Notes: a model not told the origin generated them from the sequence alone. A stretch of 16,159 bases of DNA from DAOMFB01 sp035519355 (GCA_035519355.1 DATIWM010000185.1:1-16159); one strand, 5' to 3'. Numbered from the stretch's first letter, positions 1 to 6,626 are shown. Made by a program: numbers and translations.

Positions 1-860
1 CCCGCGTCCCGCGCGAGGAGATCGCGCGGTGGTTCTCGGAGAGATACCGGCTCTCCAAGAGCTATTTCGTCTCGCACCTCGACCGGGCCGGCGACTCGGA
101 GACGAGCGGCCGGATCGACCGGCGCCGACGGACGCCCGGCCCCGGTTCGTGGCACCGGGAGGACCGGCTCTACGTCCCCCTGACGGCGGGGGACCAGCTC
201 GTCGGCGTCCTCCTCGTCGAGGACTCGGCCACCGGGCAGGTGCCGTCGCTGGCGGACGTCCAGGCGCTGGAGATCTTCGCGAACCACGCGGTCTCCGCGA
301 TCCAGTCGGCCCGGGCCTACGAGACGACGCAGGAGCTCTCCGTCCGGGACGCCCTGACGGAGGCGTTCAACCACCGGTACTTCCAGGAAGCGCTCTCGAA
401 GGAGCTGACGCGCCACGAGCGGAGCGGGCACCCGCTGACGCTCGGCATGCTCGACATCGACGACTTCAAGAAGATCAACGACCTGTTCGGACACCCGGTC
501 GGCGACGTCGTGTTGAAAGGCCTGGTCGAGGAGATGACGCGGAGCGTCCGCGAGATGGACACCGTGGCCCGTTACGGCGGCGAGGAGTTCGCGCTCATCT
601 TCCCCGAGACGACGAACGAGCAGGCCCTCCTCGTGGCCGACCGTCTCCGGCGCCGCGTCGCCTCGCGGCTCTTCTCCGTTCCCTCTCTCCCCCACCCCCT
701 CGGCATCACGGTGTCGATCGGCCTGGCGAGCTATCCCGACGACGCCCCGACCAAGCGCGTTCTCGTCGAGCGGGCCGACCAGGCGCTCTACCAGGCCAAG
801 CGGAGCGGCAAGAACTGCCTCGTCACGGCCTCTTCCCTCGCGGACCTGAAGACTTTCTAG
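1..860 (+). CDS. GAF-GGDEF diguanylate cyclase (5' partial)
   Basis: The reading frame is open from base 3 and enters from outside the window, so the N-terminus is missing. The visible 285 residues begin with the C-terminal half of a GAF-like sensor domain (core VPLTAGDQLVGVLLVED, about bases 165-225, then a helix to about base 330). A GGDEF domain runs from VRDALTEAFNHRYF to the end. The active-site motif is GGEEF (bases 576-590), the accepted catalytic form, and RxxD (REMD, bases 549-560) lies five residues before it, so an intact inhibitory I-site is present. By family knowledge it makes cyclic di-GMP from two GTP; the GAF signal is unknown. No membrane segment is visible in this part. Its TAG stop shares CTAG with the convergent glycosylase gene. 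Confidence is high for the domain call and nil for the missing N-terminal architecture. Confidence 0.93.
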   Translation, partial: RVPREEIARWFSERYRLSKSYFVSHLDRAGDSETSGRIDRRRRTPGPGSWHREDRLYVPLTAGDQLVGVLLVEDSATGQVPSLADVQALEIFANHAVSAIQSARAYETTQELSVRDALTEAFNHRYFQEALSKELTRHERSGHPLTLGMLDIDDFKKINDLFGHPVGDVVLKGLVEEMTRSVREMDTVARYGGEEFALIFPETTNEQALLVADRLRRRVASRLFSVPSLPHPLGITVSIGLASYPDDAPTKRVLVERADQALYQAKRSGKNCLVTASSLADLKTF

Positions 861-1504
861 AGCGGACGGAGCGAGGCGGCGTGCGTCACCGCCGGGCAGC
901 CCCCGAGAGCAAAGCGGAGCGGCCAGCGGGCGGCCTCCCCCGCGTAGGCGACGCCGACCCGCGGCCCGACGAGAAGGGGAAGAGACCGAGAGAGAGATTT
1001 TCTTGGAGGGGAAACGACAAAGAGATCGGGACCCAAGAGCGACGCCCCCGAAAGGGTCGTCGTGATGTCGAGATAGCGACAGAGCCGGGCGGGCCCGGAC
1101 GCGATCTTCATCCTCGATGGCCGGCCCCCTTCCCCCTCTCCCGGATCGCACCACATCCCGTCGGGCGCGCCCGCCCTGATCAGGACGGCCTCGGGCTCGC
1201 CTTCCTTCCTCGTCACGACGTTCAGGCAGTGGTGCATGCCGTAGACGAAGTAGACGTAGGCGTGTCCCCCCGGGCCCCACATGGGCGCCACGCGGGGAGT
1301 CTTCCGCCCGTTCCAGGTGTGCGCCGCGCGGTCCCGGACGCCCAGGTACGCCTCGGTCTCCACGATCACGACGCTCCTCTCGCTCCCGTCCGGGAGCCGC
1401 CGGACGAGCCGGCAGCCGAGGAGGTCCCGCGCGACGGTCCCCGTGTCACGCCGGTAGAAGGAGAGCGGAAGCGGTTTCAGCGGGTTATCCTCCGCCCCGA
1501 TCAT
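857..1504 (-). CDS. DNA-3-methyladenine glycosylase (AAG/MPG family)
   Basis: This 215-residue protein is normal length for bacterial AAG-type base-excision enzymes, which remove 3-methyladenine, hypoxanthine and related bases from DNA. Signature residues can be matched to human AAG: VETEAY with catalytic Glu51 (human E125) and Tyr53 (Y127), His62 in RAAH (H136), Tyr85 in YVYFVYGM (Y159) and Asn95 in CLNVV (N169). AVLIRAGAP and SGPARLCRYLDI are also typical. The start is uncertain. The ATG at 1504-1502 overlaps the start codon of the divergent epimerase and adds about nine unconserved residues. A CTG at 1480-1478 lies 8 nt after a perfect GGAGG (minus strand of 1489-1493) and would give a protein beginning KPLPLSFYRRD, close to the usual family start. 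The gene converges on the diguanylate cyclase with shared stop bases. Confidence 0.93.
   Translation of the reverse strand: MIGAEDNPLKPLPLSFYRRDTGTVARDLLGCRLVRRLPDGSERSVVIVETEAYLGVRDRAAHTWNGRKTPRVAPMWGPGGHAYVYFVYGMHHCLNVVTRKEGEPEAVLIRAGAPDGMWCDPGEGEGGRPSRMKIASGPARLCRYLDITTTLSGASLLGPDLFVVSPPRKSLSRSLPLLVGPRVGVAYAGEAARWPLRFALGGCPAVTHAASLRPL
1486..1491 (+). promoter_or_regulatory. Candidate -10 hexamer (TATCCT) for the epimerase
   Basis: TATCCT fits TANNNT and ends 11 nt before the ATG at 1503, predicting a leader of roughly 4-5 nt. No convincing -35 is visible. The site lies inside the glycosylase 5' coding sequence and overlaps its possible ribosome binding site on the other strand. Confidence 0.3.
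1489..1493 (-). promoter_or_regulatory. Possible Shine-Dalgarno GGAGG for an internal CTG start of the glycosylase
   Basis: Read on the minus strand, GGAGG is followed by 8 nt and then CTG (1480-1478), codon 9 of the longer frame. This is the best-spaced ribosome binding site near the glycosylase start and would separate the two divergent starts. The other option is a GGGGGGAG run about 11 nt before the ATG at 1504. CTG starts are rare, so this is a suggestion only. Confidence 0.35.
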
Positions 1505-2447
1505 GAATCAGACCGCTCCCCCCGTTCTCGTGACCGGCGGCGCGGGCTTCATCGGCTCTCACCTCGCGGACGCCCTCCTCGCCTCCGGGTGCCGCCTCGT
1601 CGTCCTCGACGACCTCTCGACCGGACAGCGCGGGCGCGTCCCCGCCGCCGCCCGATTCGTCGAAGGGGACCTCCGGACCTTCGATCTCGAGCGGCTTCTC
1701 CGCGAGGAGCGCATCGCCGCCGTCTTCCACCATGCCGCCCAGATCGACGTGAGGAAGTCGGTGGAGGACCCGGTTTTCGACGCGGAGGTCAACGTGATCG
1801 GGACCATCCGTCTCGCCCAGGCGTGCGTCGCCGCGGGCGTCCCCCAGCTTCTGTTCGCCTCGAGCGGCGGCGCCATCTACGGCGACCCGCAGGGCTTCGC
1901 GGCCGACGAAGACCACCCGATGAACCCGGTCTCCCCTTATGGAACGGCCAAGCTCGCGGGGGAAAAGTACCTCCAGTGCCTTGCTCACGGGACGCCGCTC
2001 GTCGTCGCCGTCCTCCGGTACGCGAACGTCTACGGCCCGCGGCAGGACGGCTCGGGAGAGGCGGGAGTCGTCGGGATCTGGATGAAACGCCTTCTCGATG
2101 GCGAAGACGCCGTCATCTTCGGGGACGGCGGTCAGAGTCGCGACTTCGTCTACGTCGGCGACGTCGTCGCAGCGAACCTCCTCGCCTTCGGGCGGCGGGC
2201 CGCCGGAGTCTTCAACATCGGAACCGGGGTCGAGACGACCGTGAACGACCTCTACCGGCACGTCGCCGCCGCGTGCGGCTCGGCGCGGCCCGCCCGGCGC
2301 GAGGCCGGAAAGCCCGGCGAGCAGCGGCGGAGCGTTCTCGCCGTCGGCCGGGCGGCCCGGGAGCTGGGCTTCAACCCGGCGGTGACCCTGCCGGAGGGGC
2401 TCCGCCGGACGGCGGCCTGGTTCCGGGGCCCGGCGTCGCCGCGCTGA
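1503..2447 (+). CDS. NAD-dependent epimerase/dehydratase, UDP-glucose 4-epimerase-like
   Basis: This 314-residue extended short-chain dehydrogenase/reductase has the NAD-binding glycine motif TGGAGFIGSH (residues 11-20), an acidic residue after the second strand (LDDLSTG), and HHAAQIDVRKSVEDP (76-90), typical of the GalE-like group. The catalytic Ser/Tyr/Lys set sits in FASSGGAIYG (Ser120 or Ser121) and SPYGTAK (Tyr146, Lys150). LRYANVYGPRQ and GDGGQSRDFVYVGDV are further sugar-nucleotide epimerase signatures. It probably interconverts UDP-glucose and UDP-galactose or related UDP-sugars for envelope polysaccharide; substrate cannot be fixed from sequence. The ATG at 1503 is the only reasonable start, since the Rossmann motif begins at residue 8. 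No Shine-Dalgarno is seen; a TATCCT hexamer lies 11 nt upstream. The last 77 bp overlap the convergent phosphatase gene. Confidence 0.93.
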   Translation: MNQTAPPVLVTGGAGFIGSHLADALLASGCRLVVLDDLSTGQRGRVPAAARFVEGDLRTFDLERLLREERIAAVFHHAAQIDVRKSVEDPVFDAEVNVIGTIRLAQACVAAGVPQLLFASSGGAIYGDPQGFAADEDHPMNPVSPYGTAKLAGEKYLQCLAHGTPLVVAVLRYANVYGPRQDGSGEAGVVGIWMKRLLDGEDAVIFGDGGQSRDFVYVGDVVAANLLAFGRRAAGVFNIGTGVETTVNDLYRHVAAACGSARPARREAGKPGEQRRSVLAVGRAARELGFNPAVTLPEGLRRTAAWFRGPASPR

Positions 2448-3666
2448 CCGGAGCGCCTTTCTTCTCGTCGGGCGTCCGCCGCCGGATCACGACGACCGTC
2501 TGGTCGTCGGTCGGGGTCGGTTCACCCGTGAAGAGACCCGTGGCGAGGAGAATCCGCTCCACCGTCTCGCGTGCCGGGCGCCGCCGCATCTCGGTGAGGA
2601 TCCTCCTCAGGCGCCCCATCCCGAACTCGCGCCCCCGCCGGTCCGTCGCCTCCGTGATCCCGTCGGTGTAGAGGCAGACGAGATCTCCCGGCTCCATCTG
2701 GAAGCCGCGCCGTCCGTAGCGCGCGTCGGCCGACGGGCCGAGGACCATCCCCGTGGGCGACAGCTCCTCGAAGCCGCCGCCCCGGGCCCGGAGGAAGAGC
2801 GGCGCGTTGTGCCCCGCATTCACGTAGAGGACCTCCCCGTTCGTCTCGAACTCCGCATAGAAGAGCGAGACGAACTTCGTCGTCAGCCGGCTCTTGTTCA
2901 GGATCCGGTTGATCCGCTCGATCGTCCGGGTCACCTTCAGGTCGTTCCCGATCCCCATCCGGAGGCCGACGTAGACGTCCCGGACGAGGAGGGCCGCGAG
3001 AAGGCCGTGCCCGGAGGCATCGGCGATCGCCGCCCCGAAGCTCTCGCCTCCCAACGGAATGAAGTCGTAGAAATCCCCCCCCACGAGTTCCGCCGGGCGG
3101 GAGACGGCCGCCAGATCGAAGTCCCCCGGGGACGGGAGCGTCCGCGGGAGGATCGACTGCTGGATTCGGCGCGCCTCCTGGATCAGCCCCTCCAGTTTCT
3201 CGCTTCGGACCTTCCCGTCCACGGCGGCGCGGACGATCCCGAGGGCCAGGTGGAGGTCCTCGGCCGGGACGCGGGGCGAGACATCGAAGGAGAGAAGGTA
3301 AGCCCCGTCCCCGACCGAGATCGCCGCGAACCGCCGGACGCCGAGCCGGGCCTCCAGTTCGCGATCCACGGTCGGGTCCGAGAGGTCGGTCACGTCGATC
3401 CCCTCCTCCTCGGCCCGTCGGATCGGGGCGTAGTCCGCGGAGACGGCGAGCCCGGGTGTCATCGACTTCGAGCGGCCGAAGCCGCGCGTGAGGACGTACT
3501 CCCGGTCACGGCGGACGTAGAGGCGTCCCCCGAAGATCCCCAGCTCATTGCGAAAGTTACGGAGCACCGCCTCGCAGAGGCGGGCGATCGTCTCGGTGGC
3601 GTCGGCCGTGCTCTCGATCGCGGCCAGAGTCCGGTCGACGTTTCGAAGAAGCGTGCGGTAGTTCAT
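2371..3666 (-). CDS. GAF-SpoIIE (RsbU-like) PPM-type serine phosphatase
   Basis: This 431-residue soluble protein has a GAF-like sensor region (about 1-150), a helical linker with the common EARRIQQSILP sequence (about 164-174), and a PPM/SpoIIE phosphatase domain (about 183-395). Metal-binding motifs are intact: GGDFYD (Asp198, Asp201), ADASGHG (Asp216), NAGHNAP, LYTDGITEA and TDDQTVVV. Relatives such as RsbU and RsbP dephosphorylate anti-sigma-factor antagonists in partner-switching systems; no STAS or HPK/RsbW gene lies in this window, so the target is unknown. The last 33 residues or so are a Pro/Gly/Ala-rich tail, encoded largely antisense to the end of the epimerase gene (77-bp overlap). 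The ATG at 3666 has no Shine-Dalgarno; a TAGACT hexamer lies 9 nt upstream. Confidence 0.93.
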   Translation of the reverse strand: MNYRTLLRNVDRTLAAIESTADATETIARLCEAVLRNFRNELGIFGGRLYVRRDREYVLTRGFGRSKSMTPGLAVSADYAPIRRAEEEGIDVTDLSDPTVDRELEARLGVRRFAAISVGDGAYLLSFDVSPRVPAEDLHLALGIVRAAVDGKVRSEKLEGLIQEARRIQQSILPRTLPSPGDFDLAAVSRPAELVGGDFYDFIPLGGESFGAAIADASGHGLLAALLVRDVYVGLRMGIGNDLKVTRTIERINRILNKSRLTTKFVSLFYAEFETNGEVLYVNAGHNAPLFLRARGGGFEELSPTGMVLGPSADARYGRRGFQMEPGDLVCLYTDGITEATDRRGREFGMGRLRRILTEMRRRPARETVERILLATGLFTGEPTPTDDQTVVVIRRRTPDEKKGAPVSAATPGPGTRPPSGGAPPAGSPPG

Positions 3667-3675
3667 CCGCGCCGG

Positions 3676-3681
3676 AGTCTA
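3676..3681 (-). promoter_or_regulatory. Candidate -10 hexamer (TAGACT) for the SpoIIE-type phosphatase
   Basis: On the minus strand TAGACT (TANNNT pattern) is followed by 9 nt and then the ATG, which predicts a leader of only a few nucleotides. No -35 is recognised. It is in the divergent spacer shared with the vapBC locus. Confidence 0.3.
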
Positions 3682-3726
3682 ACGGGCACGCGCGCGGGGC
3701 GCGACGGCACCCTCTGCGGCTTCTTC

Positions 3727-3741
3727 TGTATGTGATACATT
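3727..3741 (+). promoter_or_regulatory. AT-rich dyad with extended -10 before vapBC, candidate auto-operator
   Basis: The 92-bp spacer between the phosphatase and vapB is GC-rich except here. TGTAT-GTG-ATACA (3727-3739) is a perfect inverted repeat with 5-bp arms; a second, overlapping one reads ATGT-GAT-ACAT (3730-3740). TGATACATT (3733-3741) fits an extended -10. Type II toxin-antitoxin complexes usually repress their own promoter through such dyads, so this is a reasonable operator. One point against the -10: it would start transcription at about 3747-3749, within the Shine-Dalgarno. Confidence 0.45.
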
Positions 3742-3744
3742 AAC

Positions 3745-3751
3745 GGTGAGG
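3745..3751 (+). promoter_or_regulatory. Shine-Dalgarno GGTGAGG deciding the vapB start
   Basis: GGTGAGG ends 7 nt before the GTG at 3759, good spacing, and supports GTG 3759 as the antitoxin start rather than the out-of-frame GTG at 3746. Confidence 0.5.
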
Positions 3752-3758
3752 TTCCGCC

Positions 3759-3989
3759 GTGCCGCAGATCAACCTCCACGTCACGGACCGCTTCCAGAAG
3801 GAGCTGAAACGCTTCATGCGCGCCCGGCGGATCCCGACGAAGTCCGCGGCGATCCGGACGGCCGTCCACGAAGGGTGCGAGCGGACCGCGTCCGCGGTCC
3901 AGGCCGACTTCCGTTCCTGGGTGGGCATCGGGAAGAGAGGGCGTCCGAAGCGGCGCCGCTTCGCCTCCCACGACGACCTCTGGCGCTGA
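3759..3989 (+). CDS. vapB: Ribbon-helix-helix type antitoxin (VapB-like)
   Basis: This 76-residue basic protein begins with a short beta strand (INLHVTD) and two predicted helices (QKELKRFMRARRI and KSAAIRTAVHEGCER), the ribbon-helix-helix arrangement of many VapB-type antitoxins. The C-terminal end RFASHDDLW resembles the toxin-neutralising tail of such antitoxins. Its stop is 3 nt before the GTG of a PIN-domain toxin gene, the standard type II order of antitoxin then toxin. It would bind the toxin and, with it, the dyad at 3727-3740. The subfamily name is by analogy; the pairing is strong, the exact RHH family less so. Confidence 0.82.
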   Translation: MPQINLHVTDRFQKELKRFMRARRIPTKSAAIRTAVHEGCERTASAVQADFRSWVGIGKRGRPKRRRFASHDDLWR

Positions 3990-3992
3990 GCC

Positions 3993-4406
3993 GTGGTCGT
4001 CGATACCTCGGCCCTCCTCGCCATCCTCTTCGAGGAGCGTCACGGTCCTTGGTGCGCCGAGCAGATGGCCGAGGCCGCGGGGGGGGACGTCGTCATGAGC
4101 ACCGTCAACCTTGCCGAGACGCTCATCCTCGTGGCGGATCGCCGCCCGGGAGCGCTCCGGGCGGTGGAGGAGCAGGTCGTCTCCTCCGGAGCCATCCGCT
4201 TCGTCCCCCCCGACGCCGCACAGGCCCAGGCGGCCGCGGCGGCGCGTCTCCGATTCCCTCTCAACCTCGGCGACTGCTTCGCCTACGCCCTCGCGGTGGC
4301 CGAAGATGCCCCCATCCTCACCCTCGACCGCGACTTCCTCGCCACGGGACACGCGCTTCTCATCCCGAAGCCCTTCCCCCGCCGCCCCCGCCCCCGGCGT
4401 CCCTGA
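3993..4406 (+). CDS. vapC: PIN-domain ribonuclease toxin (VapC-like)
   Basis: This 137-residue PIN-domain protein has all four acidic catalytic positions: Asp4 in VVDTSALLAI, Glu42 in NLAETLI, Asp94 in NLGDCFAYALA and Asp112 in LTLDRDF. VapC toxins are Mg2+-dependent RNases that cut tRNA or rRNA when free of antitoxin. Translation is probably coupled to vapB: GTG follows the vapB TGA by 3 nt and has no Shine-Dalgarno of its own. The last eight residues or so (PRRPRPRRP) are a basic Pro/Arg tail beyond the domain. The toxin appears intact, not degraded. The next 64 bp, up to the convergent secreted-protein gene, hold no gene. Confidence 0.9.
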   Translation: MVVDTSALLAILFEERHGPWCAEQMAEAAGGDVVMSTVNLAETLILVADRRPGALRAVEEQVVSSGAIRFVPPDAAQAQAAAAARLRFPLNLGDCFAYALAVAEDAPILTLDRDFLATGHALLIPKPFPRRPRPRRP

Positions 4407-4470
4407 AAGGGACATCGACGGGCCGATCCTCAGATCGCAACCGGGAAGATCTGGCCCCAAGGGGCACCTG

Positions 4471-4926
4471 TCAGTCGACCTTTCTGACCTTGGTGGCCTC
4501 AAGCTTCGCCAGTAGCCGTTTCCGCAAGGAACCGGGCCCCTCGAAATCGACATGCTTCAAGACGCTGATCATTGATTTTCGAACGCACTCCCGGTTCGTG
4601 CACGCTCCGAAATCGACGAACGACAAGTCCGCCATGCTCTCGAGCCACTCAGAAAATACGGCTTGATTTCCGCGCATCACAAAGAAGAAGGCGTCGGGAT
4701 TGTTCAGAAGGGCATCGCAAAAAAAGTCCGAGATTTCGAAGCCTATCGCGCCGTCCCGCTGCGGCCACTGTTCGGTAACGGCCTGAATCGTGTCGATTGA
4801 GTAAACAATGGCTGCAACCGTCGCCGAAGTCTTTCCTTTTTGTGAGACAGGGCCATCCGCTGCCAAGGAAATCGACGTCAACGTTCCGAAGATCGCCATT
4901 GCGAGGGAAACCACTCTTGGGCGCAT
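4471..4926 (-). CDS. Small secreted protein of unknown function, low GC
   Basis: This 151-residue protein starts with a clear signal peptide: basic MRPRVV, a hydrophobic stretch (LAMAIFGTLTSISLA) and a likely signal peptidase I cut at SLA-AD. The mature part of about 128 residues has three cysteines (in FFCDAL and GACTNRECVR), an acidic-aromatic middle (SEWLESMADLSFVDFG) and a basic helical C-terminus (LRKRLLAKLE). I do not recognise the family. A hand count gives 249 G+C of 456 (about 55%), far below the flanking genes, with much A/T in third positions. The start is the ATG at 4926, because AAAGGA ends 7 nt before it; the in-frame ATG at 4932 is too close to that site. It lies next to vapBC and between resident genes, suggesting acquired DNA. 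Confidence 0.75.
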   Translation of the reverse strand: MRPRVVSLAMAIFGTLTSISLAADGPVSQKGKTSATVAAIVYSIDTIQAVTEQWPQRDGAIGFEISDFFCDALLNNPDAFFFVMRGNQAVFSEWLESMADLSFVDFGACTNRECVRKSMISVLKHVDFEGPGSLRKRLLAKLEATKVRKVD

Positions 4927-4933
4927 GTTCATA

Positions 4934-4939
4934 TCCTTT
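4934..4939 (-). promoter_or_regulatory. Shine-Dalgarno AAAGGA of the small secreted protein gene
   Basis: On the minus strand AAAGGA is 7 nt from the ATG at 4926 and only 1 nt from the ATG at 4932, so it decides for the shorter start. A classic site like this is unusual among the start regions of this window. Confidence 0.55.
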
Positions 4940-5042
4940 CGGCGGAGCTGCCGGATCGCGCGCCGGTCCGATGTGGAGCCAGGGACCTGAGTCGAGGCCG
5001 CTGGATTCCGGTTCGCGGCTGGTGGCCACGCCGCGTGTCCGA

Positions 5043-6581
5043 CTAGCCGAAGGTCGCGAGCTCGTTCAGGAAGCGGTCCTGCCAGGCGTGGCCGCGCTTC
5101 TCGGAGATCCCGCCGTTGATGAGGATCGAGAAGACGTACCGCTGGCCGCTCTTCGCCGTGACGTAGCCGCAGAGCGTGACGACGCCGCTGATGTTCCCGG
5201 TCTTCGCCACGACCTGGCCGTACGTCGCGGCGCCCTGCAGACGGTTCCGAAGCGTTCCGTCGGGGTCGCCGGAGACGGCCATCGTCTTCTCGAAGGCGGC
5301 GAACGGCGGCCAGCGCGTCGCGCGCGCCTGCAGGAAGTCGACGTAGGCGCGAGCGCTCGTCCGGTTGTTCCGCGAGCGGCCGGACCCGTCGGCGAGCTGG
5401 TAGGCCTCCGGGTCGAGCCCGAGCGAGCGGAGGAAATCGGAGACTTCGGCGAGCCCGTTCTCCCACGAGCCGACATGCCGCCGCTCGGCGCCGAGCGTCT
5501 TCAGGATCTGCTCGGAGAAGAAGGACTGGGACCGCTTGTTGGCGACGGAGAGGACCGTGAGGATCGGCGTCTCGTGCGTGTGGAGCAGAGTCCGGCCGGC
5601 CGAGATCGTCTCTCCCGTCGCCGACGGCCCCTGTTCGACCGGCGGCGCCTCGACCCGGATCCCCGCGTCGGCGAGGACCCGGGTGAAAGCGGCCGCGAAG
5701 TAGAGCGGCGGGTCGGGCACGGTCACGTCGCCCAGCCAGATCCGGTTCCGGCCCACGCTCCCGGCCGCCACGACCGTCCGGCTCCCCGCGGAGCGCCTCA
5801 CCCCCATCCACGTCGAGGAGTTCGTCGTCGAGACCCGGCCGATGAGGGACAAGAGATACGGACCGGCCGGATGGAAGCCGAGCACCGCGGGGCGCCCCGG
5901 GCGGAGGCCGCCCGAGGCCCGGACGATCACCACGTTGTCGTTGTACGAGAGGGCCGACACGGGGGCCTGGTACCAGCGCCCTTCCTGCTCCTCCGGCCAG
6001 TCGGGGTGGAGCTTCACGTCGTCGAAGAACGTCGTGTCGAGGAGCAGACCGTCCCTCACGGCGTGGAGGCCCTGCCGGGAGAGCGACTCGGCCCAGGGGC
6101 GGAACACGGCCAGCGGGTCGTCGTCGTAGAGGCGGCCGGAGATCGCCGGATCCCCGCCGCCGACGACGATGAGCCGGCCCGCGAGCGTGCCGTCCGGCCC
6201 GATCTCCGCGTCGCGGTAGAGGCGTGTCCGGAAACGGTACGCTTCTCCGAGACGGTCCAGCGCGGCGGCGGAGGTGAAGAGCTTCGTCGTGGAGGCGAGG
6301 ATCAGGGGCCGGTCGGCGTTGACCGCCACGAGGGGCTCCGTTTCGCCGACCCGCGCGACGACGACCGCGTACTCCCTGGAGGCGACCGGGCGGCGCTTGG
6401 CGAGCCATGTGAGGCGCTGCTCGAGGGTCTGGGGCGCCGCCGGCTTCTTCGGGGCTTTCGCGGCCTTCGCGGACTTCGTAGCAGCCGCGCGGACCGCCGG
6501 CGACGGGACGACGAACAGGGCGATCGCGATCGCAGCGGCCCGGACGCGCCGGCGGCGCGAGGAGGTCCCGGCGGGAGTCAC
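5043..6581 (-). CDS. dacB: D-alanyl-D-alanine carboxypeptidase/endopeptidase (PBP4, peptidase S13)
   Basis: This 512-residue periplasmic penicillin-binding protein trims or cleaves peptidoglycan peptides in the family. An Arg-rich N-terminus (RRRRVR) and hydrophobic AAAIAIALFVV form a signal peptide ending near AVRA-AA, followed by a Lys/Ala/Pro linker (36-50). The nucleophile motif SxxK is STTK (Ser97, Lys100), and the third motif KTG is at 460-462 in VVAKTGNISG. ADGSGRSRNN (397-406) matches the usual DGSGLSR region. The second motif SxN is SQS (351-353), so the conserved Asn is Ser353. The start is GTG 6581: an in-frame TAA lies four codons upstream. GGAGG lies only 1 nt before it, and TAAAAT lies 6 nt before it. 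Divergent from the helicase gene; 116 bp separate its stop from the secreted-protein start. Confidence 0.92.
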   Translation of the reverse strand: MTPAGTSSRRRRVRAAAIAIALFVVPSPAVRAAATKSAKAAKAPKKPAAPQTLEQRLTWLAKRRPVASREYAVVVARVGETEPLVAVNADRPLILASTTKLFTSAAALDRLGEAYRFRTRLYRDAEIGPDGTLAGRLIVVGGGDPAISGRLYDDDPLAVFRPWAESLSRQGLHAVRDGLLLDTTFFDDVKLHPDWPEEQEGRWYQAPVSALSYNDNVVIVRASGGLRPGRPAVLGFHPAGPYLLSLIGRVSTTNSSTWMGVRRSAGSRTVVAAGSVGRNRIWLGDVTVPDPPLYFAAAFTRVLADAGIRVEAPPVEQGPSATGETISAGRTLLHTHETPILTVLSVANKRSQSFFSEQILKTLGAERRHVGSWENGLAEVSDFLRSLGLDPEAYQLADGSGRSRNNRTSARAYVDFLQARATRWPPFAAFEKTMAVSGDPDGTLRNRLQGAATYGQVVAKTGNISGVVTLCGYVTAKSGQRYVFSILINGGISEKRGHAWQDRFLNELATFG

Positions 6582-6587
6582 GCCTCC

Positions 6588-6593
6588 ATTTTA
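6588..6593 (-). promoter_or_regulatory. Candidate -10 hexamer (TAAAAT) for dacB
   Basis: On the minus strand TAAAAT (5 of 6 to TATAAT) ends 6 nt before the GTG start, which places the transcription start at or next to the start codon. It is one of the few A/T-rich stretches in the region. No -35 is recognised. Confidence 0.45.
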
Positions 6594-6620
6594 CGCAAAG
6601 GACGGCCGTTTCGGGCCGAA

Positions 6621-6626
6621 TAGAAT
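6621..6626 (+). promoter_or_regulatory. Candidate -10 hexamer (TAGAAT) for the helicase gene
   Basis: TAGAAT (5 of 6 to TATAAT) ends 5 nt before GTG 6632, placing transcription start at the start codon. An 11-bp dyad, TTCGG-G-CCGAA (6610-6620), lies directly upstream, between this hexamer and the divergent dacB hexamer, and could be an operator for both genes. No -35 is recognised. Confidence 0.45.

Noticed and set aside
29..2671. 880-codon open frame on the plus strand
   Set aside because: It crosses the GGDEF, glycosylase and epimerase genes in other frames. Its product is low-complexity Arg/Pro/Gly/Ala typical of GC-rich shadow frames, and no domain is visible.
4454..4465. GCCCC-AA-GGGGC hairpin after vapC as a terminator
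   Set aside because: The loop is only 2 nt (or the stem just 4 bp) and no T-run follows on either strand, so it is too weak to annotate.
3746..4666. 306-codon plus-strand frame starting at GTG 3746
   Set aside because: It overlaps vapB and vapC in another frame and its product is Arg/Pro-rich. The Shine-Dalgarno at 3745-3751 overlaps this GTG but fits GTG 3759.
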